This document shows, in pieces, positions 55,547 through 64,000 of a stretch of 64,000 nt of DNA. Under the pieces are notes generated by a model. The model did not search any database. It was not told the DNA's origin and saw only the letters and a program-made list of their open reading frames with translations. Location of the stretch: contig DAOJ01000065.1 of the NCBI GenBank assembly GCA_002502365.1, positions 1-64,000 on the forward strand, given 5' to 3'. The stretch's first letter is position 1. Each line of letters starts with the position of its first letter. Both the position numbers and the translations under genes were made by a program. This stretch comes from Euryarchaeota archaeon UBA106. Lineage in GTDB: Archaea; Thermoplasmatota; Poseidoniia; Poseidoniales; Thalassarchaeaceae.

Positions 55547-56368
55547 ATGGTGGAAACTACAGGTGTTTCTTGGGGAGATTGTTCGATAGACCTCTCATTC
55601 CCTAAGCCAAGGTTGTCGTCCGTTCTTCTCATTGATCAGAACACTCAGGATTTTCAGAGTGTATTGTTGAGAATGGTTGCCAATGAATTAGAATCATCTA
55701 GACCTGTACACTGGATAGATGGAGGTATGTCATTCGATCCATCTCCACTCCTTCCTCTGTTACGAATGCGTAATTGTGACACTCTAAATCCTCTGAGAAG
55801 TTTTCACATATCTCGAGGATTTACAGCACATCAAACAGTATCTATCGTAAAGAGGTTGGCTGATGAGGCTAAATTAAGTCCTCCTCCTGATCGAATAATT
55901 AACGGTCGGCTAATTATTATTTCAGAAGTATCAAGGATGTTCATGGACTCACAACTTAAGAAACCAGAAGGTCGCTCTTTGTTAACGGAAACACTTGAGC
56001 GTTGCAGGGCCTTGAGTAAGGATTCCGAGTCCTTAGTGATAATCACTTCAAGTCGTAATTCATCACCACCTCTTAGTAAGGACATGCGTCATATTTTGAA
56101 ACGATTTTCAGATGACACTCTGAGAATCAGCAATCTTTTATCTAAAAACCGTGATAGAAGTTTTGTTAGGAAAAAACTGCATTTACTCTCCATTGATAAG
56201 GAGGTTATTTGGGCAAATTTACCAGTAGGTCAAACTTCACTTCTAGAGTTTCGTCATAACCAAGAATCTAGGCTAGATTGTCTCATCGAACCGTTAGCCA
56301 GAAGCTCTTCACTCCAACCAAATGGAGAAAGGATAGCTGTCGCTGCTCGAACTGCCAATCGTGTATAG
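55547..56368 (+). CDS. RecA/RadA-like protein lacking a P-loop
   Basis: About 273 residues from ATG 55547 (a TTG ten codons earlier is also open). The order of segments recalls RadA/RadB: SVLLIDQNTQDFQSVLLRM, VHWIDGGMSFDPSPLLPLLR, then FHISRGFTAHQTVSIVKRL, and a Walker-B-like RLIIISEVSRMFMD where the usual Asp is Glu. No GxxxxGKS/T can be found, so ATP binding is doubtful. QTSLLEF near 241-247 resembles a PCNA-binding box. It overlaps polB tail-to-tail by 115 bases. A DNA-repair-linked role is inference. Confidence 0.65.
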   Translation: MVETTGVSWGDCSIDLSFPKPRLSSVLLIDQNTQDFQSVLLRMVANELESSRPVHWIDGGMSFDPSPLLPLLRMRNCDTLNPLRSFHISRGFTAHQTVSIVKRLADEAKLSPPPDRIINGRLIIISEVSRMFMDSQLKKPEGRSLLTETLERCRALSKDSESLVIITSSRNSSPPLSKDMRHILKRFSDDTLRISNLLSKNRDRSFVRKKLHLLSIDKEVIWANLPVGQTSLLEFRHNQESRLDCLIEPLARSSSLQPNGERIAVAARTANRV

Positions 56369-58641
56369 AATTCTGTATCTCCTTTCTCCTCTGAAATTGA
56401 ATCTGTCGAAAATTCTATTTCTGATTTCAATCTGACTCTATCTACAGGATTCTTCCTATTCCATCCTGTTACAGCAAAGTGTATTTTTCTTCCTGGAGGT
56501 GTGATTTGATTCAATTCCTTAGAACGTAGAAGAGCGCCTGCTGTTAGATTCATAACACGATGATTTCCAGCTTCATATCTTACTCTTCTAGCTACAATTA
56601 ATTGCTCCAGTGGAATTTCTCCACGCTTCATAAGAGAAATTTCAGTCACAAGTCTTTGTGCAGCTATTTCGGGACCAATTCCAAATGGATCATTTGCTAA
56701 GTCCTCTAACATATTCTCCTGTAATTTCCTAATCCAATAACAGGTTGAATGTTGACGCAATTCTATACCTCTGACCTTCCATTCATCACCTATCTTTGCA
56801 TAATACTTAGTCAGGGCACCTACGCCTGTAGTTCTGTTCGGAATAAAAGCAATCCAGTCATATTCGTATTCCAATTCTAGTGGTATTCCAATTAATACTT
56901 CAATTCTTTCAATCAAGCGTTGGTATGATTTGCGCTTTTCTTCTTGACTTCTATCCTCACGGTCTTTAATCCAAATAGCATCAACTATCGCGTGTATACA
57001 ATCCCACCCTTCCTTATTTGCTTCTTCAATTGTGGTTAGGAGAATTTCACGAGACCAAGCGCAAATTGCTTCGTGACATTCGATACGACCAAATCGGGCA
57101 TTCCGATAACCAGTATATCCAAAACAGGTAACTAAAATCCACTTGAGAACGTTTTGCCTTCTGTCCCATGAATCTCCTTTTTTTCTTCTTCTTGCTTTCA
57201 GAGAATTTCTTCTTTCGATTATAGGTGCTACGACCCTTCCAAGGAATCCATGCTTACGAGTGCAAACATGTAATCCAAGTTCGGGAGCAATTAATTTTCT
57301 ATGTTCGTCATTTTTTATTCTTTTTTGAATTTCATAAGAGGCAGCTAAAACATCCAGTGGTAATCTCCCATCTTTCATCTCGTAATTTCCAATTTTTGGA
57401 TTACAGCATGAGCAATTCATAGTTTCAGGACTTATGTTTCTAGTGGCAATAATACTAGGGAATAAACTTGCAAAATCAAGTTCTATTGCTCCTTCATGAA
57501 CTCCAACAATTGGGTCGAGATACAATCCCCCTCTGTCTGCTAAAATTAATTCATCAGCATTTTTCAAATCCTCAGGTCTGTTCTTTTTCCAAGGAATTAG
57601 GACACCATCTTCCATTGATTGTCTTATTTGCATGGCTGATATCGCGGAACCAGGAGAGAGTCTAGACAAATCGGCGGCAGGCAAACCGGAAGTTCTTGCT
57701 AATTCCATTATCCCTTCTATACCTCCTTCCTTACCTATGAAGGAACGCTTCATGTCTATGTGTAATCTACCTTCTAGGGGATGGTACGCTTCTTTTCTCA
57801 TAAGGCGTCCATAACTCCAATCTACTCTTTCTTTTGTTCGTGGACTACTGTCGCTTCCGTTCCTACTAATGTCGAGATTCATTTCAGATTTTTGAGCTAG
57901 ACGAATCAAAGCGGGAATATCTACACTGTCTCCATCATAGGTTATTACGATATCAGGGTCAATTTCTTTCATTTTTTTTTGAAAATCATTCAACATATGT
58001 GCTGAACATGTATATGCTTCTGAAATTAAATTGTAACTGATTTGTTTTTCAGAATTTATAATTCCTCTATCCAATATTTTGATGCTTGAAATCGGTGCGT
58101 CAAATTTCCTTTTTCCATTTGTATCGTAACAATTAACTCTAATCTCTACTATTCGTAAAGGTGGAAATTCCCAATCTACTTTGTTTCTCGTATCTAAAGG
58201 AATTATTCGTTTGCCACAAATCCGTACTCTTCCAAATGGATGTGTTTTGAGATCTAACAAAAACCTCTGGGAAATCTTTGGGTCCACAGAAAAAATTTCA
58301 AAATTTTTCCAAGAACCATTTGCATCAATAATTTCAGCGATTTTTACAATCTTCGATATTTTTTGCAATTTAACTGCCAAAACCTCAACTTTTCTCTCTG
58401 ATTCATGAGATGTACGATGTTTTTCCAATTTTAATGAAATTGGACCAAATGGCCTTTGGTATTCCGGTCTTGAAAGAGCCCCAGCTAATTCTCTAAGTCT
58501 GTGTGGTTCCCCTTTAACGTATATTGTGAAGAACCATGGGGTCATGATATGTCTAATTTCTCCGTCATCCATTTTTATCCAAAGGCACATGCATTCACTT
58601 TTGTTATCTAAATGACAGTCGATTATCCATCCCTCATTCAT
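56254..58641 (-). CDS. polB: Family B DNA polymerase, divergent
   Basis: 795 residues, about the usual length. Motif A is ELDFASLFPSII (~388). Motif B reads KWILVTCFGYTGYRNARFG, keeping the Lys but with unusual residues in place of Asn-Ser-x-Tyr. Motif C is HAIVDAIW near 551-558, where the expected YGDTDS has only one Asp. The Exo I DxE site at ~165 reads VEIRVN, so proofreading may be lost, though the TYDGDSVDIP Exo II-like block remains. The C-terminus QSSLDSWL is a PCNA-binding box. An archaeal side branch of PolB with IVDSLW-type motif C exists as far as I recall. It starts behind GGGGATGA and overlaps the next small gene by 8 bases. Confidence 0.93.
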   Translation of the reverse strand: MNEGWIIDCHLDNKSECMCLWIKMDDGEIRHIMTPWFFTIYVKGEPHRLRELAGALSRPEYQRPFGPISLKLEKHRTSHESERKVEVLAVKLQKISKIVKIAEIIDANGSWKNFEIFSVDPKISQRFLLDLKTHPFGRVRICGKRIIPLDTRNKVDWEFPPLRIVEIRVNCYDTNGKRKFDAPISSIKILDRGIINSEKQISYNLISEAYTCSAHMLNDFQKKMKEIDPDIVITYDGDSVDIPALIRLAQKSEMNLDISRNGSDSSPRTKERVDWSYGRLMRKEAYHPLEGRLHIDMKRSFIGKEGGIEGIMELARTSGLPAADLSRLSPGSAISAMQIRQSMEDGVLIPWKKNRPEDLKNADELILADRGGLYLDPIVGVHEGAIELDFASLFPSIIATRNISPETMNCSCCNPKIGNYEMKDGRLPLDVLAASYEIQKRIKNDEHRKLIAPELGLHVCTRKHGFLGRVVAPIIERRNSLKARRRKKGDSWDRRQNVLKWILVTCFGYTGYRNARFGRIECHEAICAWSREILLTTIEEANKEGWDCIHAIVDAIWIKDREDRSQEEKRKSYQRLIERIEVLIGIPLELEYEYDWIAFIPNRTTGVGALTKYYAKIGDEWKVRGIELRQHSTCYWIRKLQENMLEDLANDPFGIGPEIAAQRLVTEISLMKRGEIPLEQLIVARRVRYEAGNHRVMNLTAGALLRSKELNQITPPGRKIHFAVTGWNRKNPVDRVRLKSEIEFSTDSISEEKGDTEFYTRLAVRAATAILSPFGWSEELLANGSMRQSSLDSWL

Positions 58642-58891
58642 CCCCTAACCTCTCAATTTGTTTTTCAATTTGCGCAATTCTTTCATATGCCTCAACTAAC
58701 ATTGAAAGTAGGATTGGTTCAATTGGGTCTACGTTTGGAATCATGCCACAAGCAGCAGCTCTAGACCTTGTAGCGTTCATCATCGATTCGTAAGCCAAAC
58801 GATCTTGAGGTCTCAGAGTTCTATAGAATCGCCTCCACTCTTCTATTCGAGACTCTCCTCTCATTCTCCAAGTTGCGACTGTCCTACCCAT
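58634..58891 (-). CDS. Small helical protein upstream of polB
   Basis: 85 residues from ATG 58891 (a GTG ten codons earlier is open). It is rich in Arg and Glu, with RGESRIEEWRRFYRTLRPQDRLAYESMM and a C-terminal amphipathic helix. No family is known to me. The 8-base overlap with polB implies coupled translation and perhaps a function with it. Confidence 0.6.
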   Translation of the reverse strand: MGRTVATWRMRGESRIEEWRRFYRTLRPQDRLAYESMMNATRSRAAACGMIPNVDPIEPILLSMLVEAYERIAQIEKQIERLGDE

Positions 58892-58973
58892 GGATTTGTT
58901 TGGCGAATTAAATCGCTTCACTTTCTTTTTGAAGACAGAGAGTTATTTTAGAGAGTAAAAGTGAAACAGATTA

Positions 58974-59972
58974 TCAGAGTTTTCTCGGGTTTGTCCAACG
59001 TGAATCTGCAGGAGGCCTTGTTATTGCGAGGTAATTCCAGGAGCCTTCATTATTTACAGGATGTAACCAAATTTTGTTAACACCTGAAGCTAATCTAGAT
59101 GCTAGGCAGGCACCAGCCCAGTTCTTTGGCGCCTCATCTGGTAAAACTACTAGGTATGGAGCGTGGTCATCTCCTATGCGCTTTTCATAACATCTCCATT
59201 TGGAACCATACTTGAATCCAGGTCTAATCACAAGACCTCTATCTAGTAAATCTAAGAGAATTAAAGCACCCTGGCTGAGTGGTGACTTACCATCCACAAT
59301 TTCACTGGCTATCGTATCCAAAAAAATGCCTTCTTCAGTAGGTATGCCTAATTGTTCTATTTCCCAATTTTCGGATGGGAAAATCATACCGTCCGCAGAG
59401 TTAATTCCATCAGATAAGTTTGGTAATTTTTCACCTAATCTTTCCTCTTTGAAAATACCTAATGGAGATTCAGATGATAACTGGTAGCTAACGACACTAA
59501 GTTCTTCATCTACTATCATTACTTCTGGAATCCTGTTTGAGTTTCTTACCTCTACAGCCCAATTATGTAATTCGGCTGGGTTAAGCATTTCTGAATCTAA
59601 AAACCATCTGACTTCAGCAGTTGGTTGAGAATCTTTTGGGTGAGAATTCGATGGCCACCTACACGCCCATGTTTGAGGTTGATAATCTAAATCAAAAAGA
59701 TCTAGATTTCCCGTAAGTACAACCTTATTCCCTGGGACTCTCAAAGCTTCAAGAATGCAATACTCTTGTAGTAGCATACCGTTCATGGAAAGTGCATTTG
59801 TTTTCCAATCATTATCTGGCAATTCTATATTTCGGTGGTGGTGGACAAAAAGTGTCTCCGCAGGAGATAGAGCTAGACTTCCATTTTTCAAAAGTCTCCC
59901 AATTACTGACTTTTGCCAGAGCCTTTGTGAGGCGGGGCCATCATATTCCCAAACCTCAGGAGTGCCGCCCAT
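58974..59972 (-). CDS. endA: tRNA-splicing endonuclease EndA
   Basis: 332 residues. The C-terminal domain has LDRGLVIRPGFKYGSKWRCYEK, DDHAPYLVVLP and SGVNKIWLHPV, giving the catalytic triad Y262, H270, K300. The length fits the two-repeat enzymes that act as homodimers; the first repeat (1-170) keeps the fold but lacks the triad. It cuts tRNA introns at the bulge-helix-bulge. Both tRNAs in this window have none. It is divergent from the PfkB kinase gene with a gap of 96 bases. Confidence 0.87.
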   Translation of the reverse strand: MGGTPEVWEYDGPASQRLWQKSVIGRLLKNGSLALSPAETLFVHHHRNIELPDNDWKTNALSMNGMLLQEYCILEALRVPGNKVVLTGNLDLFDLDYQPQTWACRWPSNSHPKDSQPTAEVRWFLDSEMLNPAELHNWAVEVRNSNRIPEVMIVDEELSVVSYQLSSESPLGIFKEERLGEKLPNLSDGINSADGMIFPSENWEIEQLGIPTEEGIFLDTIASEIVDGKSPLSQGALILLDLLDRGLVIRPGFKYGSKWRCYEKRIGDDHAPYLVVLPDEAPKNWAGACLASRLASGVNKIWLHPVNNEGSWNYLAITRPPADSRWTNPRKL

Positions 59973-60068
59973 ATCGGTCCGAAACTAACACTTCGCTTGA
60001 GTTCGTCGGTCAATCGATGGTTATTTCTCAGCCCCAAAACTCATTCATCTCCTCATCCTCGAAGTACC

Positions 60069-61127
60069 ATGGCGATTGACGAAGACACAGTGTCCCGTAC
60101 CGAAGCTCTACAACGTTTACGCTCAACTTTGGATGAAATGAAAGGTTCCCAAGTAACTTTGCTAGGAGATGTAATGTTAGACAGATACCATCATGGTTAT
60201 GCAAACAATTTGAATTCAATTGCGCCGGTTCCCGTCCTAAAAATATTCCAAACCGATGAAAGCCCCGGAGCAGCTGCACATATTGCTAGAGGATTAAATT
60301 CCATAGGTTTAGATGTAGATTTTCACACTTATGTTGGTGATGATAGAGAAGGGGAAACAATTCGGAATATGTTGGAGCAAGACGGTATTTCAATTGAAGG
60401 AATAGAATCGATAAAAAATCGACACACACTGGTCAAAATTCGGTTTTTTGGAAGTAGAGAGAGTTTACTCGATGACAGCCAAATTTTGTTACAAGCTGAC
60501 AGAGGTCCATTAGAACAAATTGACAGGTATATTTCCGAGAAGCTGACAAATAATGCTATGAAAGCATTAGAGGAAAGTTGTGCTTTAGTTATCTCTGATT
60601 ATGACAACGGTTCAGTTAGAGTTTCGAGCGCCTCGACTCTTATTGCCGAGGCTTCGAAGAATAATATTCCAGTTATTGTAGACCCGAAGTTAACCGGACT
60701 AGAAAGGTCTAGAGGGGCAACAGTAGTTCTTGTTGAAATGAGAGGTATGGAACTCATGCGAAGAAGATTAGAATCATCTGATGCGGCTAGCGCAGCATCA
60801 GAATTAATCGATACATATGATTGGAATGCTTTAGTGGTTTTAGGTGGTGTTAATGGAGTAACTCTATATCAATCAGAAGGAGAAACTATCCATTTTGATT
60901 GTTATGCTTCAGCTCCTAAGCAACAGATAGGTCTCCATGATGCTGCTGCCACAGCGCTTGCGGTTGCGTTAGGAAATGGGTTACCAATGGAGGATGCTGG
61001 ATTGTTAGCAGCCGCGGCCTGTGACTGCATTTTAACCGCAAAAGCAAGCCAGGAATTTGTAGATCTTGATACACTAGGTACATGGTTGGATGAATTGGTC
61101 TGGCAAATGCAAATTTCAGAGAGATAA
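60069..61127 (+). CDS. PfkB-family sugar kinase, RfaE/HldE domain I-like
   Basis: 352 residues from ATG 60069. Start blocks VTLLGDVMLDRYHHGYANNLNS-APVPVLK and GAAAHIARGLNSIG match the heptose kinase domain of RfaE/HldE. The catalytic loop near the end reads IGLHDAAATALAVALG, where the family has GAGD: the Asp stays but the Ala-Gly oxyanion part is replaced by Leu-His. The cytidylyltransferase domain of HldE is absent. The substrate is unknown; archaea lack LPS, so another sugar phosphate is likely. Confidence 0.82.
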   Translation: MAIDEDTVSRTEALQRLRSTLDEMKGSQVTLLGDVMLDRYHHGYANNLNSIAPVPVLKIFQTDESPGAAAHIARGLNSIGLDVDFHTYVGDDREGETIRNMLEQDGISIEGIESIKNRHTLVKIRFFGSRESLLDDSQILLQADRGPLEQIDRYISEKLTNNAMKALEESCALVISDYDNGSVRVSSASTLIAEASKNNIPVIVDPKLTGLERSRGATVVLVEMRGMELMRRRLESSDAASAASELIDTYDWNALVVLGGVNGVTLYQSEGETIHFDCYASAPKQQIGLHDAAATALAVALGNGLPMEDAGLLAAAACDCILTAKASQEFVDLDTLGTWLDELVWQMQISER

Positions 61128-61178
61128 TTGGCTCACGTATCCATGAGGTTCAATACTGAAGGACTCATCCAATACTCA

Positions 61179-62657
61179 ATGAATAGACGCTGGTTAGCCA
61201 TAATTCCGGCTATGGCTGCAATTTTATTGCTTTCGACTAATGTTCAGGCAGATGATAGTGACCCAGCGCTCATCAGTATAAATGTTGAAAATGGTGCATA
61301 TACTAATGACACGATTATTTTCTCAGGTATAATTGAAGATGATATCAAACCGGCTCAATCCTTTTGGAGAGTTAGTAAAGAAGGAACTACATTTGGAGGT
61401 GGTGACCTTTATCAAAATCTCGAAGAAACCCCTTCAACGAGTAGCCGAACTCAATGGACATGGTCATTCAGTTTATCAATTGAAGAAACTGGTGAATGTG
61501 CTTGTTACGTCAGTATCCATATAATAGATGAAAATTCTAACGAAATCATAGGGCAAAGAGTAATTTTCATGGTCTCAGAAAATACATCGGGTCTAATTGG
61601 CTTCATGCTATATGAGGATCTTTCGGGCAATTTTATCGATTCTTTCGTCAATGTGAAGGGCTGGGTGGGGAGCTATCCAGAATCTAGTGTGACGATTGAA
61701 ATAATCACTTCAATTACTCAGGGTTTAATTGAAGCTACACTATTTCCTCAACCCACAACTTGTTCTACGCCCTCGTTTACATCCGACACGGAAACATTTG
61801 CTAATGGCGAGTTTGAATTCGAATTCGATATCTCTTCCAAACTTGATGGTTGGTTAAAGATAGATTTGATTTCTTGTTCTTCCAGTTTATCTTTCTTGGA
61901 AGGTTCAATCCAAGAATTTTCTATTCGTGTTAATAATGAACCGCCGACAATAAAAATTTCTGGTATCGATTTTGCAATTGAAGATGATACCTGGCATACA
62001 TTCGATGCTTCACTGACCGAAGATCCATATTGGGGTAGAACCGATATGTATTATGTTTGGACATTATACCGTACATCCCATTCAGGTTTTTCTCCTATTG
62101 ATGTAAAGATGGGTGTTGACATAACCAGTTACTCAATTTCTGGTACAAAATCTGGTAATTATTCACTTAGCTTAACTGTCTATGATGAAGGAGGCCAATA
62201 TTCCGAAAAGGTGGTAATTTTTGATATTGCAAATACAGTTCCAATTATTTCATTAGAAATTGATGGAGAGCCGGTATCAAATAATCAGGAAATTAAGTTA
62301 ACAAATCCATCAGATACTTTATTGGATGCAACAGCAAGTACAGATTCAGTCAATGATAAACCTGGGTTAAGGTGTGTTTGGTTGTTAGATAACGTACCTT
62401 TGTATGAAGGCTGCAATCGCTCTTTTTCTTGGGATGAATATCAAGGTGAAGATTACCGGGCAGAACTAACACTTGAAGTGATTGATGATGATGGTGAATA
62501 CTCGACATTGAATGTCATACTAATCCATCCCAATGAAGTGCAACCTATACCTATAATTCTGGTTATTCCAGCAATATCTCTAATTTTCCTCATTTACGCT
62601 ACAATTAATCGATTCAAGTCCAATAATGAACTAGAAATTCCTAAGTGGAAATCTTGA
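61179..62657 (+). CDS. Exported Ig-like/PKD-like surface protein
   Basis: About 492 residues from ATG 61179; TTG 61128 and ATG 61143 are in frame and also possible. A signal peptide ends near VQA (residue ~24). The body is beta-rich with repeats like those of PKD/Ig domains (SYSISGTKSGNYSLSLTVYDEGG, DDDGEYS). Cysteine pairs are few. A membrane helix near 462-480 anchors the end. A surface or adhesion role is only inferred. It follows the kinase gene after 51 bases. Confidence 0.75.
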   Translation: MNRRWLAIIPAMAAILLLSTNVQADDSDPALISINVENGAYTNDTIIFSGIIEDDIKPAQSFWRVSKEGTTFGGGDLYQNLEETPSTSSRTQWTWSFSLSIEETGECACYVSIHIIDENSNEIIGQRVIFMVSENTSGLIGFMLYEDLSGNFIDSFVNVKGWVGSYPESSVTIEIITSITQGLIEATLFPQPTTCSTPSFTSDTETFANGEFEFEFDISSKLDGWLKIDLISCSSSLSFLEGSIQEFSIRVNNEPPTIKISGIDFAIEDDTWHTFDASLTEDPYWGRTDMYYVWTLYRTSHSGFSPIDVKMGVDITSYSISGTKSGNYSLSLTVYDEGGQYSEKVVIFDIANTVPIISLEIDGEPVSNNQEIKLTNPSDTLLDATASTDSVNDKPGLRCVWLLDNVPLYEGCNRSFSWDEYQGEDYRAELTLEVIDDDGEYSTLNVILIHPNEVQPIPIILVIPAISLIFLIYATINRFKSNNELEIPKWKS

Positions 62658-62723
62658 ATTTTACCTCACGTTGTTGTATTTTTCATACCACAGAAATAAG
62701 AATGGGTTCCACGTCCGCCAAAC

Positions 62724-64000
62724 ATGGGTGGGGTGACTAAACTACCATTTGAGGCGGCAGAGTATAAGCAACGTCAGTCTCGTTTCCTATCTCAGATTGA
62801 CAAGGATTGTTTGGTCCTTATTCCAACGAATCCTCTTTCTATTCGATCTAACGATGTGCACTACCCATACAGGGCTAGTTCCTACATGTTGTACCTCTGT
62901 GGTTGGAGTGACCCAGGTTCAGTCTTCATGGCACAACACGATGGAGAGGAATGGAAAGTGAGTCTTTTTGTCCAGCCTAAAGATACTACAGCGGAAATTT
63001 GGGAAGGGAGACGCATTGGAGTTGACGGGGCCGCTAAAGGCTGGCCTATTAATCACGCAAATTCTTTATTAGACTTAGAGGAAATTATAGAACAATCACT
63101 TAGTGATTCTAATGGGGTCTATCTTATCCAAAAATTAAATCAACAAATTGATGAAATTGTTAATCGCTCATTGACTTCCAAGAGCCGACAAAGAAATACT
63201 CACGGAATCGGGCCTACGAGTATTGTGGACCCTTCGTCAATTTTAGACGAAATGAGGCTGTGTAAATCTCCAAGTGAGATTGAAATTATGAAGAAATCTG
63301 CAGATTTAGCCTCCGAGGCACATTCTATTGCCATGGAAAAAACTCACCCACAGATTGCAGAATGGGAAATACAAGCTATTATTGAAGGACACTTTCAATC
63401 TAAAGGTTCACAATGGAGTTATCCTTCCATAGTAGGAGGAGGTGATAATGCAACGATTTTGCATTATCATGCAAATAATAAATCTGTCAAAGATGGAGAT
63501 TTAATACTGGTGGATGCTGGTTGTGAAATAGATGGTTACGCTTCGGATATTACTCGAACATGGCCAGCTAATGGTAAATTTTCCGAAGCTCAGAGAGAAA
63601 TATACAACTTAGTCCTAAAAGCCGAAATTGCAGCTATCGAAGCTTGTCAAATAGGATCTCCTTGGAATTCTTCACACAGAGCTAGTATGGAAGTAATTTC
63701 AAGAGGATTGATTGAATTAGGTATCCTCGATTGTTCTTTTGAAGAAGCTATGGGTGATGATTTAGACGGAAAAACTCGACAATTTTTCATGCATGGTACT
63801 AGCCATTCACTAGGCTTAGATGTACATGATGTCGGAGTTACTAGACCTGAAGGTAAGGGTGATGGACGGCTTTTGGAAGAAGGAATGGTTCTTACCGTGG
63901 AACCTGGTTTATATTTTGGTTCTTGGAGAGAAGATATCACTATCCCAGAAAAGTACTCGGGAATTGGCATTCGCATAGAAGATAATGTGGTCATCACAAA
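62724..64000 (+). CDS. pepP: Xaa-Pro aminopeptidase (M24B), partial
   Basis: The frame is open from ATG 62724 to the right edge (425 codons); the C-terminus is cut off. The N-terminal domain has the aminopeptidase P start (VLIPTNPLSIRSNDVHYPYRASSYMLYLCG). Metal ligands are in ILVDAGCE, SDITRTW, MHGTSHSLGLDVHD, TVEPGLY and GIRIEDN (Asp, Asp, His, Glu, Glu), with the VGVTRPEG loop. It removes N-terminal residues before Pro from peptides, in line with peptide use suggested by the secreted proteases. Confidence 0.93.
   Translation, partial: MGGVTKLPFEAAEYKQRQSRFLSQIDKDCLVLIPTNPLSIRSNDVHYPYRASSYMLYLCGWSDPGSVFMAQHDGEEWKVSLFVQPKDTTAEIWEGRRIGVDGAAKGWPINHANSLLDLEEIIEQSLSDSNGVYLIQKLNQQIDEIVNRSLTSKSRQRNTHGIGPTSIVDPSSILDEMRLCKSPSEIEIMKKSADLASEAHSIAMEKTHPQIAEWEIQAIIEGHFQSKGSQWSYPSIVGGGDNATILHYHANNKSVKDGDLILVDAGCEIDGYASDITRTWPANGKFSEAQREIYNLVLKAEIAAIEACQIGSPWNSSHRASMEVISRGLIELGILDCSFEEAMGDDLDGKTRQFFMHGTSHSLGLDVHDVGVTRPEGKGDGRLLEEGMVLTVEPGLYFGSWREDITIPEKYSGIGIRIEDNVVIT

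Noticed and set aside
1..64000. CRISPR arrays, transposases, integrases or rRNA genes
   Set aside because: None seen: no spaced direct repeats, no DDE or tyrosine recombinase motifs, and no rRNA-like conserved blocks.

Overview
The window looks like a piece of a euryarchaeal chromosome. The best match is the Thermoplasmata side, most likely an uncultured marine planktonic lineage such as Marine Group II (Poseidoniales) or a relative. Support comes from an archaeal RNA polymerase operon (rpoH, a single-chain rpoB, split rpoA1/rpoA2), ribosomal proteins L30e and S3Ae, aCPSF1, a proteasome beta subunit, tRNA-splicing endonuclease, a Pop5-type RNase P protein, archaeal-style FtsZ and SepF, and TATA boxes placed for leaderless mRNAs. 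Bacterial-type thymidylate synthase, a three-gene transhydrogenase and several secreted proteases fit a heterotrophic surface-ocean archaeon. The lineage is inferred from gene content; no phylogeny was run.

Layout. 1-5333 (minus): a respiratory operon encoding a GCTCH-motif secreted protein, a small membrane protein, a Rieske protein, a cytochrome b N-terminal half, and a cytochrome b C-terminal half fused to a ferredoxin plus CCG (HdrD-like) module that runs off the left edge. 5475-8473: a TPR protein, FtsZ, RNase P protein 2, and a methyltransferase-biotin ligase fusion. 8635-18025: tRNA-Lys followed closely by rpoH-rpoB-rpoA1-rpoA2-rpl30e. 18111-27100: an unknown gene, then a divergent locus of four long coiled-coil proteins around a secreted/zinc-ribbon membrane protein, a DtxR-like regulator and another membrane protein, with a perfect dyad between the divergent arms. 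27103-31575: PdxS, ferredoxin, a COG1325 exosome-associated protein, S3Ae with a SAP tail, an MTAP-like phosphorylase and a MazG-like hydrolase.

31664-40504: a FAD oxidoreductase, a DoxX/DHFR/ThyA cluster, a PlsC acyltransferase, a secreted protein, a saccharopine dehydrogenase-like protein, TrpS, a ZPR1-type zinc protein and SepF. 40658-48160: PsmB and aCPSF1 in tandem, a subtilase lipoprotein, a zinc-ribbon protein, tRNA-Pro, a Nudix protein, malate dehydrogenase and a CPBP protease. 48274-55469: the pntAA-pntAB-pntB transhydrogenase with richer GC and a hairpin behind it, a second GCTCH protein, a TatC with a cysteine-rich C-terminal domain, and an M6 metalloprotease. 55547-64000: a RecA-like protein without a P-loop overlapping a divergent PolB tail-to-tail, EndA, a PfkB kinase, an Ig-like surface protein and an Xaa-Pro aminopeptidase cut by the right edge.

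The genes together suggest aerobic or anaerobic respiration coupled to an unusual thiol/Fe-S module, export through Tat, secretion of peptidases, and FtsZ/SepF division. There is no CRISPR array, rRNA gene, transposase or phage gene, and no gene-free stretch longer than about 300 bases. The strongest candidates for undescribed biology are the cytochrome b-HdrD fusion operon, the shared N-terminal domain on RpoH and RpoA2, and the divergent coiled-coil locus.
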